This document shows, piece by piece, positions 1 through 8,029 of a stretch of DNA of 64,000 nt. The notes below the pieces were generated by a model. The model was not told the DNA's origin. It saw only the letters and a list, made by a program, of their open reading frames with translations, and searched no databases. The translations under genes were made by a program, and so were the position numbers. Positions within the stretch are counted from its first letter, which is position 1, and each line of letters starts with the position of its first letter. The stretch is from Segetibacter sp. 3557_3 (GTDB lineage: Bacteria; Bacteroidota; Bacteroidia; Chitinophagales; Chitinophagaceae), in assembly GCF_004354985.1 (NCBI RefSeq), contig NZ_SMSK01000001.1, forward strand, positions 372,001-436,000. Direction: 5' to 3'.

Positions 1-69
1 TATGCAAGAATTACGCGGAACGCTGGGAAAGGCCAGGCAGTGACAAATGATTTCAGGCTCACCAGGACT

Positions 70-1206
70 TTAAATTTTTAGCCCTTCGAGTATTTCCAGC
101 TTGTACCCCTTTCCATGTATATTCGTTATTCTGAGTTCGGGATCAGGGCTTAACTTCTTTCGCAGTTTTGACACAAACATGTCCAGGCTACGTCCGGTGA
201 TGACCCCTTCGTCAATCCAAACTTTCTGCAACAACGTTTCTCGCGGGATCAGTTCCCCGAAACTTTCGTGGAGCAATTCCAGAACCTTGCATTCCTTATC
301 TGTCAGGCTAATCACGTCAGTACCTAAAAGCAGGCGCCGATCCTGCACGTCAAATAAAAATTTCCCAAGTGCAGCAAATTCCGGAACGGGGGCATTTACA
401 AAAGCAGAATTTCCACGCTGCAAGGGCAGGCGCCTTAAAGATTTTCCAAAACGCCCCATAAACAAGATGCCAGCCAATAACACCAATACGCCAGCATAGA
501 CCAAATCTCTTAACGGATTGCCTGCGATTGACGTTTTTACTCCTTCAAGCCGTGAATTGAATTTCTTAGGGTCAGCTTCGCCTGGTTTGAGTTCTTTAGT
601 CTCCTGCCCGATGTCAACGGTTGTCGTAGTTACTTTTTCAGGTCTGGGGTTGACTTCCTGAGGATTGAGGTCAACTGGCTGAGTTAAAGAAGAAGTTTTA
701 GAATTCTTCCGATCTGCATTCTCATATAAATCCGGAAATGCAAATTCAATTGTGTAACAACCAGGAGGTTGACTCCGGCGTTTGCAGGGCAGGATGTCGG
801 GTGAACTATTACTCACCTGAAAACCGTAAACAATGTCCCGTTTCGTGCAATCTTGTACTGTGACGGCATAGCCGGATCTGAACGCAGTTTTGGGCAGCAA
901 GTCGTCAGACATCACCATCAGTGAATCGTGGCTAAAAACAAGTTCCTTTTCGAACCTGAGCAGAAAAGTGCCTTCTTTAGTTTCGATAACGGGCAATACA
1001 CGTGAGGTTGAGTCACCCGCCTGCAGCAGCAACCGATTTCCGATCTCGCGAATTAAAAGGTTCACTTGCTTAGCCCGTGAGTCCCGCCCGGAATGTTCTT
1101 TAAAACCCGAAAAAATAACTAAAGCCGCCAGCAACATGGTCGCACTACCATAACGCATGACTAAACGGTTACTAAAAACGCCTGCAAAGGCGGGATTTAC
1201 ACTCAT
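70..1206 (-). CDS. Membrane-anchored winged-helix transcriptional regulator
   Basis: 378 aa. The C-terminal ~90 residues (about 290-376) form an OmpR/PhoB-type winged helix: beta strands around LLLGTDVISLTDKE, a recognition region with GRSLDMFVSKLRKKL, and the typical IHGKGYKL wing. A hydrophobic segment lies at about residues 15-33 and a second at about 238-255, followed by basic residues. This predicts an N-terminal anchor, a periplasmic sensor region of ~200 residues with a few Cys, and a cytoplasmic C-terminal DNA-binding domain, the reverse of the ToxR/CadC order. There is no receiver domain or kinase. Sensor ligand and targets are unknown. The nearest genes downstream on the other strand encode secreted propeller lipoproteins, but no shared control is visible. 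The family call is firm; the topology is inferred from hydrophobicity. Confidence 0.75.
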   Translation of the reverse strand: MSVNPAFAGVFSNRLVMRYGSATMLLAALVIFSGFKEHSGRDSRAKQVNLLIREIGNRLLLQAGDSTSRVLPVIETKEGTFLLRFEKELVFSHDSLMVMSDDLLPKTAFRSGYAVTVQDCTKRDIVYGFQVSNSSPDILPCKRRSQPPGCYTIEFAFPDLYENADRKNSKTSSLTQPVDLNPQEVNPRPEKVTTTTVDIGQETKELKPGEADPKKFNSRLEGVKTSIAGNPLRDLVYAGVLVLLAGILFMGRFGKSLRRLPLQRGNSAFVNAPVPEFAALGKFLFDVQDRRLLLGTDVISLTDKECKVLELLHESFGELIPRETLLQKVWIDEGVITGRSLDMFVSKLRKKLSPDPELRITNIHGKGYKLEILEGLKI

Positions 1207-1654
1207 TTACACTTCATTTTACAATTGATTTACAAGTAACAGCAAGGTTCGACCGTACGTTTGGACAGGGAAGTTAATCAATTTGGATTATGGAGCGCAG
1301 AGGGAGAATGTTCTTTTCGAAAGTTGACATCGCTACAACCCTGACCAGGCTGTATCCAGATGGTGAGGTCTTGATTGCCGGACGTCTAAACAAAAAAACG
1401 GGCAAGCAAAGTCGAGTGATGATCTATTAAAATATTGACAAGAGATTTCGGCCAAGAAAAAGTGACTTATCAAAAGAGAGCGGCCATCGTAAATGTAAAC
1501 AGTCTGAAGTTCAACCCGGCTGGCGAGCAGGGTAGTAAAACCGAAAGGGTTTTGGTATAAATTCAGTTAACCTGATAAAGAACGTTCCAGTGTATCAGCG
1601 ATTTTTAAACTGCCACCAAAAGCCAGCTAAAGACTAAAACTTAAAATTTGAACA
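1207..1654. other. 448-bp intergenic region with a possible gene remnant
   Basis: No complete gene is supported. A 46-codon plus-strand frame at 1290-1430 (ATG to TAA) contains the phrase RLYPDGEVLIAG, which resembles a piece of a delta-60-type repeat propeller, so it may be a leftover fragment. A short hairpin (AAAACC, loop, GGTTTT) lies at 1537-1553. The promoter of the following lipoprotein gene must lie here, but I cannot place it. Confidence 0.3.
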
Positions 1655-2752
1655 ATGAAAAGATATCTTGGGCAAATCCGACGCCTTCTTCTCCTGACAA
1701 TAACCATTTCTTGTTGTTCCTGCAACGGACAAACCACCAAAGATCTACGAAAAGAAAGCGTTAGTGAGCCAAAAACACAAGCTGTTGAACCGCCAAAAAT
1801 AGGAAGAACCAAAGGGAACAATGTTTCTGGTAGCGTGCAGGACAAAGCTGGTGACCTTTGGTTTGGAACAGGTGATGGCCTGTATAAGTATGAAGGAAAA
1901 TCTTTCCGGCAGTTTACAATTGATAGTGGGTTGAACAGTAACAAGATCACTTCTCTGTTAGAAGATAGATCGGGTAAAATTTGGATCGGAACCGAAGCAG
2001 GTCTTAATGTTTTCGATGGTAACACATTTGCTACCGTCCAAATTCCGCTGCGAAAAGATATGCCTCCTAACTCGCAGAGAAATACCCACAATGTATTCAG
2101 CATTATGCAGGACAAAAGCGGAAAATTATGGTTCGCAACCATTGATGGGGTTTACACCTACGATGGTAAAACCTTTTTGCCCTTTATTATAAAAAAAGAT
2201 GGACCTGGCTTTATGAGTAGTAATCATAACGTAGAATCTATCCTGGAAGATAAAGCAGGTAACATCTGGTTTGGAGGACGCGCTACTGACGGCGTGTATC
2301 GATACGACGGAAAGGCCATAACCAACCTCAAAATCAGCGAACAAAAGGATCTTACTTGGGCCTGGCCTGCTTTGCAGGACAAAAAAGGAAATATTTGGTT
2401 CACCAACTGGGCCGGAGCACACCGATATGATGGCAAATCATTGATCAAAATGGATGGCTTATCTACAAATCCTCTTAATCCTATTACCCGAATGCTTGAA
2501 GATAGAAAAGGAAATCTTTGGTTTGGAGGTGCTGGGGGACTTTGGAGCTACGATGGAAAGTCTGTTACTCACTTTACAGTACAAGATAGGGTAATCGATA
2601 GCGGAACATGGTTATCGCGGGAAGCTGGAAAGAGTAATGGTGTATGGTCAATGTTGGAAGATAAAACGGGCAACCTTTGGATCGGCACCAGTAATACCGG
2701 TTTGTACCGCTTTGATGGGAAATCATTCATAAGCTTTTCTGAAGAAAAATAA
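1655..2752 (+). CDS. Secreted two-component-regulator-type propeller (Reg_prop) lipoprotein
   Basis: 365 aa. The N-terminus is a signal peptide with a lipobox-like ISCCSCNG, so a lipoprotein is likely. The rest is seven repeats of about 45 residues with the pattern L-E-D-K-x-G-N-I-W-F-G-T-x-x-G-V-Y-R-Y-D-G-K-S-F, enough for one seven-bladed propeller of the Reg_prop type (PF07494). In hybrid two-component systems this fold is half of the periplasmic sensor. Here there is no Y_Y_Y domain, kinase or membrane helix, so the propeller stands alone. A second, similar protein lies at 3868-4986. A role in ligand binding or protein interaction at the envelope is inference only. Confidence 0.8.
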   Translation: MKRYLGQIRRLLLLTITISCCSCNGQTTKDLRKESVSEPKTQAVEPPKIGRTKGNNVSGSVQDKAGDLWFGTGDGLYKYEGKSFRQFTIDSGLNSNKITSLLEDRSGKIWIGTEAGLNVFDGNTFATVQIPLRKDMPPNSQRNTHNVFSIMQDKSGKLWFATIDGVYTYDGKTFLPFIIKKDGPGFMSSNHNVESILEDKAGNIWFGGRATDGVYRYDGKAITNLKISEQKDLTWAWPALQDKKGNIWFTNWAGAHRYDGKSLIKMDGLSTNPLNPITRMLEDRKGNLWFGGAGGLWSYDGKSVTHFTVQDRVIDSGTWLSREAGKSNGVWSMLEDKTGNLWIGTSNTGLYRFDGKSFISFSEEK

Positions 2753-3221
2753 ACAACTAACACAAAGAAGCAACAAACATGGTCGGCGTATGGTGGTGAA
2801 CGCTTTGATGTTACCAGTTTTAGTTTCAAAAAGGGCTATAAGTTGGTAAATTAAGCTGTCCGATTAATGAAGTCACCTTAGCTGATTTGAAATAGAAGAT
2901 CCGGGTGCAAGGAGCTGATAAAAAAAATCATGCGTTCAGCGTTTGGAGACATTTAAAGTACAATGCCATTTAGAATGGAATCAAAAAACAAGACTGCTGA
3001 AAACACCATCGAGATAATGCTGCAGCTACCGAGCAATGCTTACCAGTACACAAGATCATCATCAAATAAAGTTTTAAGCAATTCCACCATAAGAACTACT
3101 TAAAGTATACCCCCTAAACGGTCACAAAGACATTTATTCAGAAAAGTACTTCTCCTTACCGGCCGAACCGCCCTTGCAAAAAGGGAGCAACCTAAGTTTG
3201 TCTAATTGAATTAATAAAACC
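2753..3221. other. 469-bp intergenic region without a supported gene
   Basis: No complete reading frame with coding character. A short open stretch near 2777-2854 reads TWSAYGGERFDVTSF before a stop and could be a gene remnant; I do not recognise it. The region separates the first propeller gene from the YceI gene. Confidence 0.3.
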
Positions 3222-3857
3222 ATGAAACATATTAAAAAGCTTTTGTATAGCCTGCTAATTATACTGACCGGATCGATTTTCTTTACTGCACATGCCCGGC
3301 AAAAGCAAGGGAGTCAGGGACCCGATTACCAGCTCGATGTTAAACAAAGCAAACTATTATGGAACGCTCCCGGCAACCGCCATCATGGTTTCATCTTATT
3401 TAATTCCGGTACCCTTAGCGGCGTTATTGCGGGCCATCCAACCCGTGGTCATTTTAGCATAGATATGAACAGCATGCGAAGTACTGACGAAAGTTCCCCC
3501 GAGGGAAGAGAAAGGGTTGACGACGAGTTGAGAAGCGAGGGGTTCTTTGCTGTTTCAAGATACCCGACTGCCACCATAGTAGTAAACAAGATACGCGCCG
3601 AACCTAATGGCACAACCTTCAGCGTTTACGGCGATCTAACGATTAAAAACGTGACCAAACCCATTGAATTTACTGCTATCCTGAAACAACAGGGCAATAC
3701 GATTACTGCCAAAGCAAACCTCGTCATCAACCGCGAGAATTGGAATATCAATCTCCAGCAGAAACCCAAGTCGTGGAATCTTTTTGACAGCATGAAAGGT
3801 CATCTTGTTGATAATGATATTCCGGTTAGCCTGAACCTGGTATTTACTAAGAAATAA
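3222..3857 (+). CDS. YceI-like family periplasmic protein
   Basis: 211 aa with an N-terminal signal peptide (hydrophobic core LLYSLLIILTGSIFF, then AHA). The body matches the YceI-like lipocalin fold: YQLDVKQSKLLWNA near the start, FSIDMNSM, a DELRSEGFF segment, YPTATIVVNKI, and a GDLTIKNVTKPIEF strand. YceI proteins bind isoprenoid or other lipophilic molecules in the periplasm. Length is usual for the family. The next gene begins 10 bp after the stop, so the two are probably co-transcribed. The ligand is not predictable. Confidence 0.85.
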   Translation: MKHIKKLLYSLLIILTGSIFFTAHARQKQGSQGPDYQLDVKQSKLLWNAPGNRHHGFILFNSGTLSGVIAGHPTRGHFSIDMNSMRSTDESSPEGRERVDDELRSEGFFAVSRYPTATIVVNKIRAEPNGTTFSVYGDLTIKNVTKPIEFTAILKQQGNTITAKANLVINRENWNINLQQKPKSWNLFDSMKGHLVDNDIPVSLNLVFTKK

Positions 3858-3867
3858 AAAATCTATA

Positions 3868-4986
3868 ATGAGTACAATGAAACTGTGCGCACCTTTTTCC
3901 GGCCTGTTCCTGCTATTTGCATTGATTACTTCATGTAGCGGACAAGTAAACACAAATACTCCTAAAGACCAAAATACATCGAAACCAAGTCCGATGGTAA
4001 TAAGAAACTTTAAGGCTGCTGCCTTGCCGCCGGATTTTGACACTACTTTAGTCAGTCAATACATACGAAGTATTTTCCAGGACTCGAAAGGAAATTTATG
4101 GTTTGGCACCATGGGCGAAGGAGCAGTTAGGTATGATGTAAAAACCTTGACCTACTTTTCCCATCCGGAAGGTTTTTATAACAACACTGTTTTTGCTATT
4201 ACTGAAGATAAAGTTGGCAATATTTGGTTTGGCACTGACCAGGGCGTTTATAAATACAATGGGAAAACATTTAGAAACTTCAACGAGAAAGATGGACTTA
4301 AGAACTTAGTGATTGGGCGTAAAAGCATCCTTGTTGATAAATGGGGTACTATTTGGGTAGGCACACACGGTGGGGTTTACCGTTACGACGCATCGGCAGA
4401 TAGTAAAGGCGGTTTATCATTCTCGCTTTTCGAATCACTTCCACCGATAGGTGTTGCAGACATGGTGGAAGACAGAAAGGGCAATATGTGGTTCGCTTCG
4501 TTTGATAAAGGTGTTTTTCGATATGACGGTAAAGCGATTGTAAATTTCAACGAGATAGAAGGCTTAGGCAATAACTATGCAGGTGGGATTGCTGAAGATA
4601 AAGCAGGTAATATGTGGTTTACCATGAAAAATGGTATTTGCAAATATGATGGAAAGACCTTTACAAAATATACTTCCAAAGACGGTCTATGGGGAAATGA
4701 GTTTTGGGGCATACTCGTTGAACAGTCAGGTAAGATTTGGGTTACCGCCAGGGGCAGTACAACAAGATTTGACCCTTCTATACCTTTACCAAATGCAAAA
4801 GCGTTTACTGTGTATACACCCGACAACGGTTTAAATTGCTGTGTGCAAAGTATGTATCAAGATAAGTCAGGAAATGTGTGGTTGGGTACCGGCCAGGGGC
4901 TTTATCGATTTGATGGATCACGCTTTTCTAAGGTCAAACAAAAAGGGCCTTGGGAAAAGCCTGTCTGGCTGCCTTTCCCGCAATAG
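3868..4986 (+). CDS. Secreted Reg_prop propeller lipoprotein, second copy
   Basis: 372 aa. Signal peptide with lipobox ITSCSG near residue 23. Seven Reg_prop repeats follow (for example NLWFGT, NIWFGT, TIWVGT, NMWFAS, NMWFTM, KIWVTA, NVWLGT), giving one full propeller with no other domain. It is clearly related to the protein at 1655-2752 but has diverged in most repeats, so the pair is an old duplication. It starts 10 bp after the yceI-like stop, which suggests one transcript. Function is unknown; the family is otherwise best known as a sensor part. Confidence 0.8.
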   Translation: MSTMKLCAPFSGLFLLFALITSCSGQVNTNTPKDQNTSKPSPMVIRNFKAAALPPDFDTTLVSQYIRSIFQDSKGNLWFGTMGEGAVRYDVKTLTYFSHPEGFYNNTVFAITEDKVGNIWFGTDQGVYKYNGKTFRNFNEKDGLKNLVIGRKSILVDKWGTIWVGTHGGVYRYDASADSKGGLSFSLFESLPPIGVADMVEDRKGNMWFASFDKGVFRYDGKAIVNFNEIEGLGNNYAGGIAEDKAGNMWFTMKNGICKYDGKTFTKYTSKDGLWGNEFWGILVEQSGKIWVTARGSTTRFDPSIPLPNAKAFTVYTPDNGLNCCVQSMYQDKSGNVWLGTGQGLYRFDGSRFSKVKQKGPWEKPVWLPFPQ

Positions 4987-5617
4987 CTGTAAGGTAACGA
5001 CTCGTCATGTGGCAGTACACACCTTAGGAAGCCGTCATAGAGATCGCGAGATCCGCAGTACTCCATTGCATGCAAACAATTGCTGCCAGGATGACCTTGA
5101 TCATATGACACCCTTTTGTTTGAGCCAGACCCTGCAAGTCCCTACTTTAATTACGCTTACACCTCACTATTGCCGGTCTAAAACACCCGGCAATTTGCCT
5201 GATACCAGGTCTGTCCACAAGGTATAAACGTTCCCTTTTTAGCACTGGAGAGCGTCTACCTTTACTTTTGCAGGGCTGAGTCTAGCAGAGAGGTTTTGGT
5301 CATATACGACTGGATGTAAGCAATTATTCCCGACATTGCCAATTAGTTATTTGAGTCTTGTTGGCTCTGTAGTCTATCTTTATTCATCTTCAGTAATACT
5401 TTGTTTCTGAAGCTTTGATATAAGCTTTATAAGATTGCCGGGTGTACGGGGCGCACACTTAAGAAGTGAGCACAATAGCAGATCCTTATACAAATCATAT
5501 AACAAGTACAACAATTATCCCGGGACATCCAAGGAAGCTGCAAAGATTTGCTCCGTCAAAAAGAACTCCAGCCAAGGACTAAAGCAGCCGGTCTAACCTA
5601 CGCATACCTCGTTGATG
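4987..5617. other. 631-bp intergenic region, no gene seen
   Basis: Lies between the convergent ends of the second propeller gene and the iclR-type gene. Frames here are short, lack a family match, and have poor codon character. No tRNA-like cloverleaf or clear terminator was found. Confidence 0.4.
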
Positions 5618-6364
5618 CTAACCATTTTCTTTATTCAATCGTTCTTTTATTTTGTTCGCTGTGCGCAACATCAACTTTGTAATGTTCGCTTTATGGGCTG
5701 GCGTAAGCCGGCTTTCAGGAAGGTATACGCTAAGGCTGGCAACTACCTGTTTATTCTTGTAAATAGGAACGGCAAAACCTAATATATGATTGGCATTTAC
5801 AGTATGACTAAACTGGTCTTCCCTGATCTTCTGCAACGCCTTTTCGAGCTTCTCCCGGGTTTGAACACCTGGCCATTGTTGGGCATCGGGAATACCTACA
5901 ACCTGTATAAATCTATCGAGATCCTTTTGGGATTGGTACGCAAGCAAAAGCCTGCCGCTGGCTGTCTGGTAGATCGGGGCCTCAATTCGGGTGCGCACCT
6001 GGAGATCCTGGTTACTTTGAACAGTATGAACAACAAATCGCTTGTTGTTCCTGATTACCGCAAGGAGGCAGGTTTCGTTTAAACTTTCGGTAAGATCTTC
6101 CATGAGATCTTTTGCGGCAAGGATAAGGTTTTGGCTATAAGCAAGGTTGCCGGTTAATTGATAAGCATTCGCGCCTAAACGGTAACCTTCTTTCCGGCCA
6201 ACATGTTCCAGGTAGTTCCTGTTTACCAGAGTTTTGACAATATTGGCGGTAGTAGGTTGACTGAGTCCGGCATTTTCGGCAATCTTAATCAACTGTACAG
6301 GCTCTTTTCCATGTTGGGCAACAAACTCCAGGATGTCAAGGGCTCTTTCAATAACTTGTATCAT
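5618..6364 (-). CDS. IclR family transcriptional regulator
   Basis: 248 aa, full family length. Residues 1-60 form the IclR winged helix (ERALDILEFVAQHGKEP, then QPTTANIVKTLVNRNYL). Residues ~75-245 form the effector-binding GAF-like domain (QTASGRLLLAY, GFAVPIY, VASLSVYLP). IclR-family proteins in this setting often repress sugar-acid catabolism genes, for example KdgR. It lies at the edge of a uronate/hemicellulose locus. A 15-bp palindrome lies 38-52 bp upstream of its start codon, with related copies at 6930 and 7877, which suggests autoregulation and control of susC. The effector could be a pathway intermediate such as KDG; that is inference. Confidence 0.9.
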   Translation of the reverse strand: MIQVIERALDILEFVAQHGKEPVQLIKIAENAGLSQPTTANIVKTLVNRNYLEHVGRKEGYRLGANAYQLTGNLAYSQNLILAAKDLMEDLTESLNETCLLAVIRNNKRFVVHTVQSNQDLQVRTRIEAPIYQTASGRLLLAYQSQKDLDRFIQVVGIPDAQQWPGVQTREKLEKALQKIREDQFSHTVNANHILGFAVPIYKNKQVVASLSVYLPESRLTPAHKANITKLMLRTANKIKERLNKENG

Positions 6365-6401
6365 TGCGAAGTAATTCGCGTAAAACTAGTAAAATTTACA
6401 G

Positions 6402-6416
6402 TTCAATTAGGTTGAA
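6402..6416. promoter_or_regulatory. Putative IclR operator, site 1
   Basis: TTCAATTAGGTTGAA: 5-bp arms TTCAA/TTGAA with a 5-bp centre, in the leader or promoter of the iclR-type gene. It shares the pattern TTCAAT-N4-Y-TGAA/G and the 15-bp size with the sites at 6930 and 7877. Confidence 0.5.
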
Positions 6417-6955
6417 TTATTTGTCTTGCCTTAAAATAAATACTTGCTATACGGGCCTTCTCTTAGACCGAGGCCGCAGGTTGAACCGCTTTTCTCCAAG
6501 GCGAGGGAGATAAACCTCCATTTGTATGTTCAACGCACTTTATAATTTCCCGGGCTGACAATAAACCCGGATATTCTCCTGTTTTACATGGTTTCATGAA
6601 TTTAGCTGATCACCCGGTGAATAACGAGATGCCGTACAAGGGAGTGACACAACCGGAGCCCAATTGAACTTCTACTGCTGGTGCCATAAAAAACCACATA
6701 TGCAGCAAAGCACCTGCCTTCATGCGTTCGGAGCAAAACGGATAACTACAGTGGAGCTGTATACCTGTACTTAACGGCTCCCGCAGATGAACCATAATAA
6801 CATAGAAGGGGGAGGAGATAGGAAAGAATTTGATGTGCCGGGGTGGAACAGCATTGTTGAGAAATATCACCAAAATAGTTTGGTGGAACTAAATAAAATT
6901 CTTCCATTTACAACATTATTGATATACTATTCAATATAACTGAGCTAACCTTCCA
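6417..6955. other. Degraded region upstream of the gene scar
   Basis: No supported gene. A 50-codon plus-strand frame at 6787-6939 (contains EFDVPGWNSIVEKYHQNSL) has plausible codon use but no recognised family. The 3' end of another open stretch just before it reads GAVYLYLTAPADEP and stops near 6795. Given the clear gene fragments that follow, these may be further remnants. Confidence 0.3.
6930..6944. promoter_or_regulatory. Putative IclR operator, site 2
   Basis: TTCAATATAACTGAG differs at two positions from site 3 (TTCAATATTACTGAA). It lies directly upstream of the ribokinase/GH127 remnant, so it may mark the promoter of a lost gene. Confidence 0.4.
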
Positions 6956-7062
6956 TCCGGTGTCGCACTCATCACCGTTGATGAGCAAGGTGAGAACTGT
7001 ATAGTAGTGGCTTCAGGCGCAAATGGTGCACTCGAACCCAGCGACCTCACAGGCATAGAAGC
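6956..7062 (+). pseudogene. Ribokinase fragment
   Basis: Reading from 6956 the frame gives SGVALITVDEQGEN, then IVVASGANGALEPSDL, a close match to an internal segment of ribokinase (RbsK, PfkB family). About 35 codons remain out of ~300, with no start codon and none of the C-terminal ATP/catalytic motif. The frame ends in TGA at 7071-7073, just beyond the point where GH127-like coding begins in another frame. It is the remnant of a sugar kinase gene that once lay in this locus. Confidence 0.65.
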
Positions 7063-7710
7063 GACCCGATGACTGATCTTTACCTGTTTACCGGTGATAA
7101 GAAGTACCTCGACTTTTGTTATTATATCGTGGACAGCTACAACGTAAAAGATGGCCCTGCACTAATTAAAACGCTGAATGCTACTGATGGCCGGGTTGAT
7201 AAAACGGCAAATGCAAAAGCTTATGAGATGATGTCGAACCTTGTTGGCTTAATCAAACTTTACAAGATCACCGGCGACACAAGCGTATACAACCCTGTGC
7301 TAAAATCGTGGAAACACATTGCCGCAAACCGCCTGTATATTACCGGAACAACATGTTCTTTTGAACATTTCAAAGATGATCATGTGCTGCCCGCCGGCGT
7401 AAACGACCATATGGGTGAAGGCTGCGTAACCACTACATGGATACAAATGAATTACCAGTTGCTTTTACTTTCCGGTAAAATGCAGTACCTCGATGAACTG
7501 GAAAGGGGGGCATATAATCACCTTATGGGTGCAGAGAACCCGCAAACCGGTTGTGTAAGCTATTATACCCCGTTGGAAGGGCAAAAACCTTTTGGATGTA
7601 ACATCACCTGCTGCATGTCGAGTGTTCCAAGAGGTATTGCGATGATTCCACACGAATATGACCCCATCCAGGGGTCTGGAGATGCGCACGTTCACGTGGC
7701 TATGGAATAG
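7063..7710 (+). pseudogene. GH127-type (DUF1680) beta-L-arabinofuranosidase fragment
   Basis: The reading frame (first Met at 7069) encodes the middle of a DUF1680/GH127-type enzyme: MTDLYLFTGDKKYLDF, HMGEGCVTTTWIQMNYQLL, LDELERGAYNHLMGA, and CNITCCMSS. The Glu and Cys of GEGC and the CC pair correspond to catalytic and zinc-binding positions known in GH127. Intact members are about 600-800 aa. Here roughly the first 200 and last 300 residues are missing, and the final ~18 residues after AMIP do not look like the family. Both ends are therefore broken and activity is unlikely. The 5' break abuts the ribokinase fragment, so one deletion probably removed parts of both genes. Confidence 0.75.
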
Positions 7711-7732
7711 CTAAGCCGGTATATACATCCTC

Positions 7733-7758
7733 AAAGTCGCCTTTCTGCGACTTTTTTT
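7733..7758 (+). terminator. Rho-independent terminator
   Basis: Perfect 7-bp stem AAAGTCG/CGACTTT with an 8-nt loop, followed by a run of T. It would end transcription coming from the broken GH127 gene and isolates the susC promoter. Confidence 0.7.
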
Positions 7759-7876
7759 GCTTCCGTCACATATCGTATGTAATGAGTCGACTACCGGGTA
7801 TCAAAAGCATAGAAAACGAGTTGTCTACCTGAACCTGGTAATTGATTATCAATTCGGGAGGTTAGCCCGAGATTAA

Positions 7877-7891
7877 TTCAATATTACTGAA
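7877..7891. promoter_or_regulatory. Putative IclR operator, site 3 (upstream of susC)
   Basis: TTCAATATTACTGAA is a near-perfect 15-bp palindrome (TTCA-R-TA-N-TA-Y-TGAA), 139 bp before the susC start codon. It matches sites 1 and 2 in length and consensus. Confidence 0.5.
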
Positions 7892-8029
7892 CTGGTGTTT
7901 CATAAGATTTGCCTCTACAAAAAAGATTTTTATGAAAAAGGGAGCGATTTTTTTTGTTTGTTCAATAATTTTCACAAGTTTTACGTAATGTAATTGTTAT
8001 TCAATAATAATTAACTTTAAACGTTTGCC

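Larger units (their letters stand above)
7711..8029. other. 319-bp upstream region of susC
   Basis: Contains a terminator (7733-7758), an operator-like palindrome (7877-7891) and an AT-rich stretch with two TTCAATAAT copies (about 7964 and 8000) before the susC start. The susC promoter must be here; I do not see a perfect TANNTTTG box at the expected place. Confidence 0.45.

Noticed and set aside
1627-2142. Long minus-strand frame opposite the first propeller gene
   Set aside because: It mirrors the repeats of the real gene and has no own start context or family.
4841-5227. Open frame beyond the second propeller gene
   Set aside because: It overlaps the propeller gene in another frame and has no coding signature beyond the stop.
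6610-6873. Minus-strand 87-codon frame in the degraded region
   Set aside because: No recognisable domain, poor codon character, and it lies against the plus-strand remnants.
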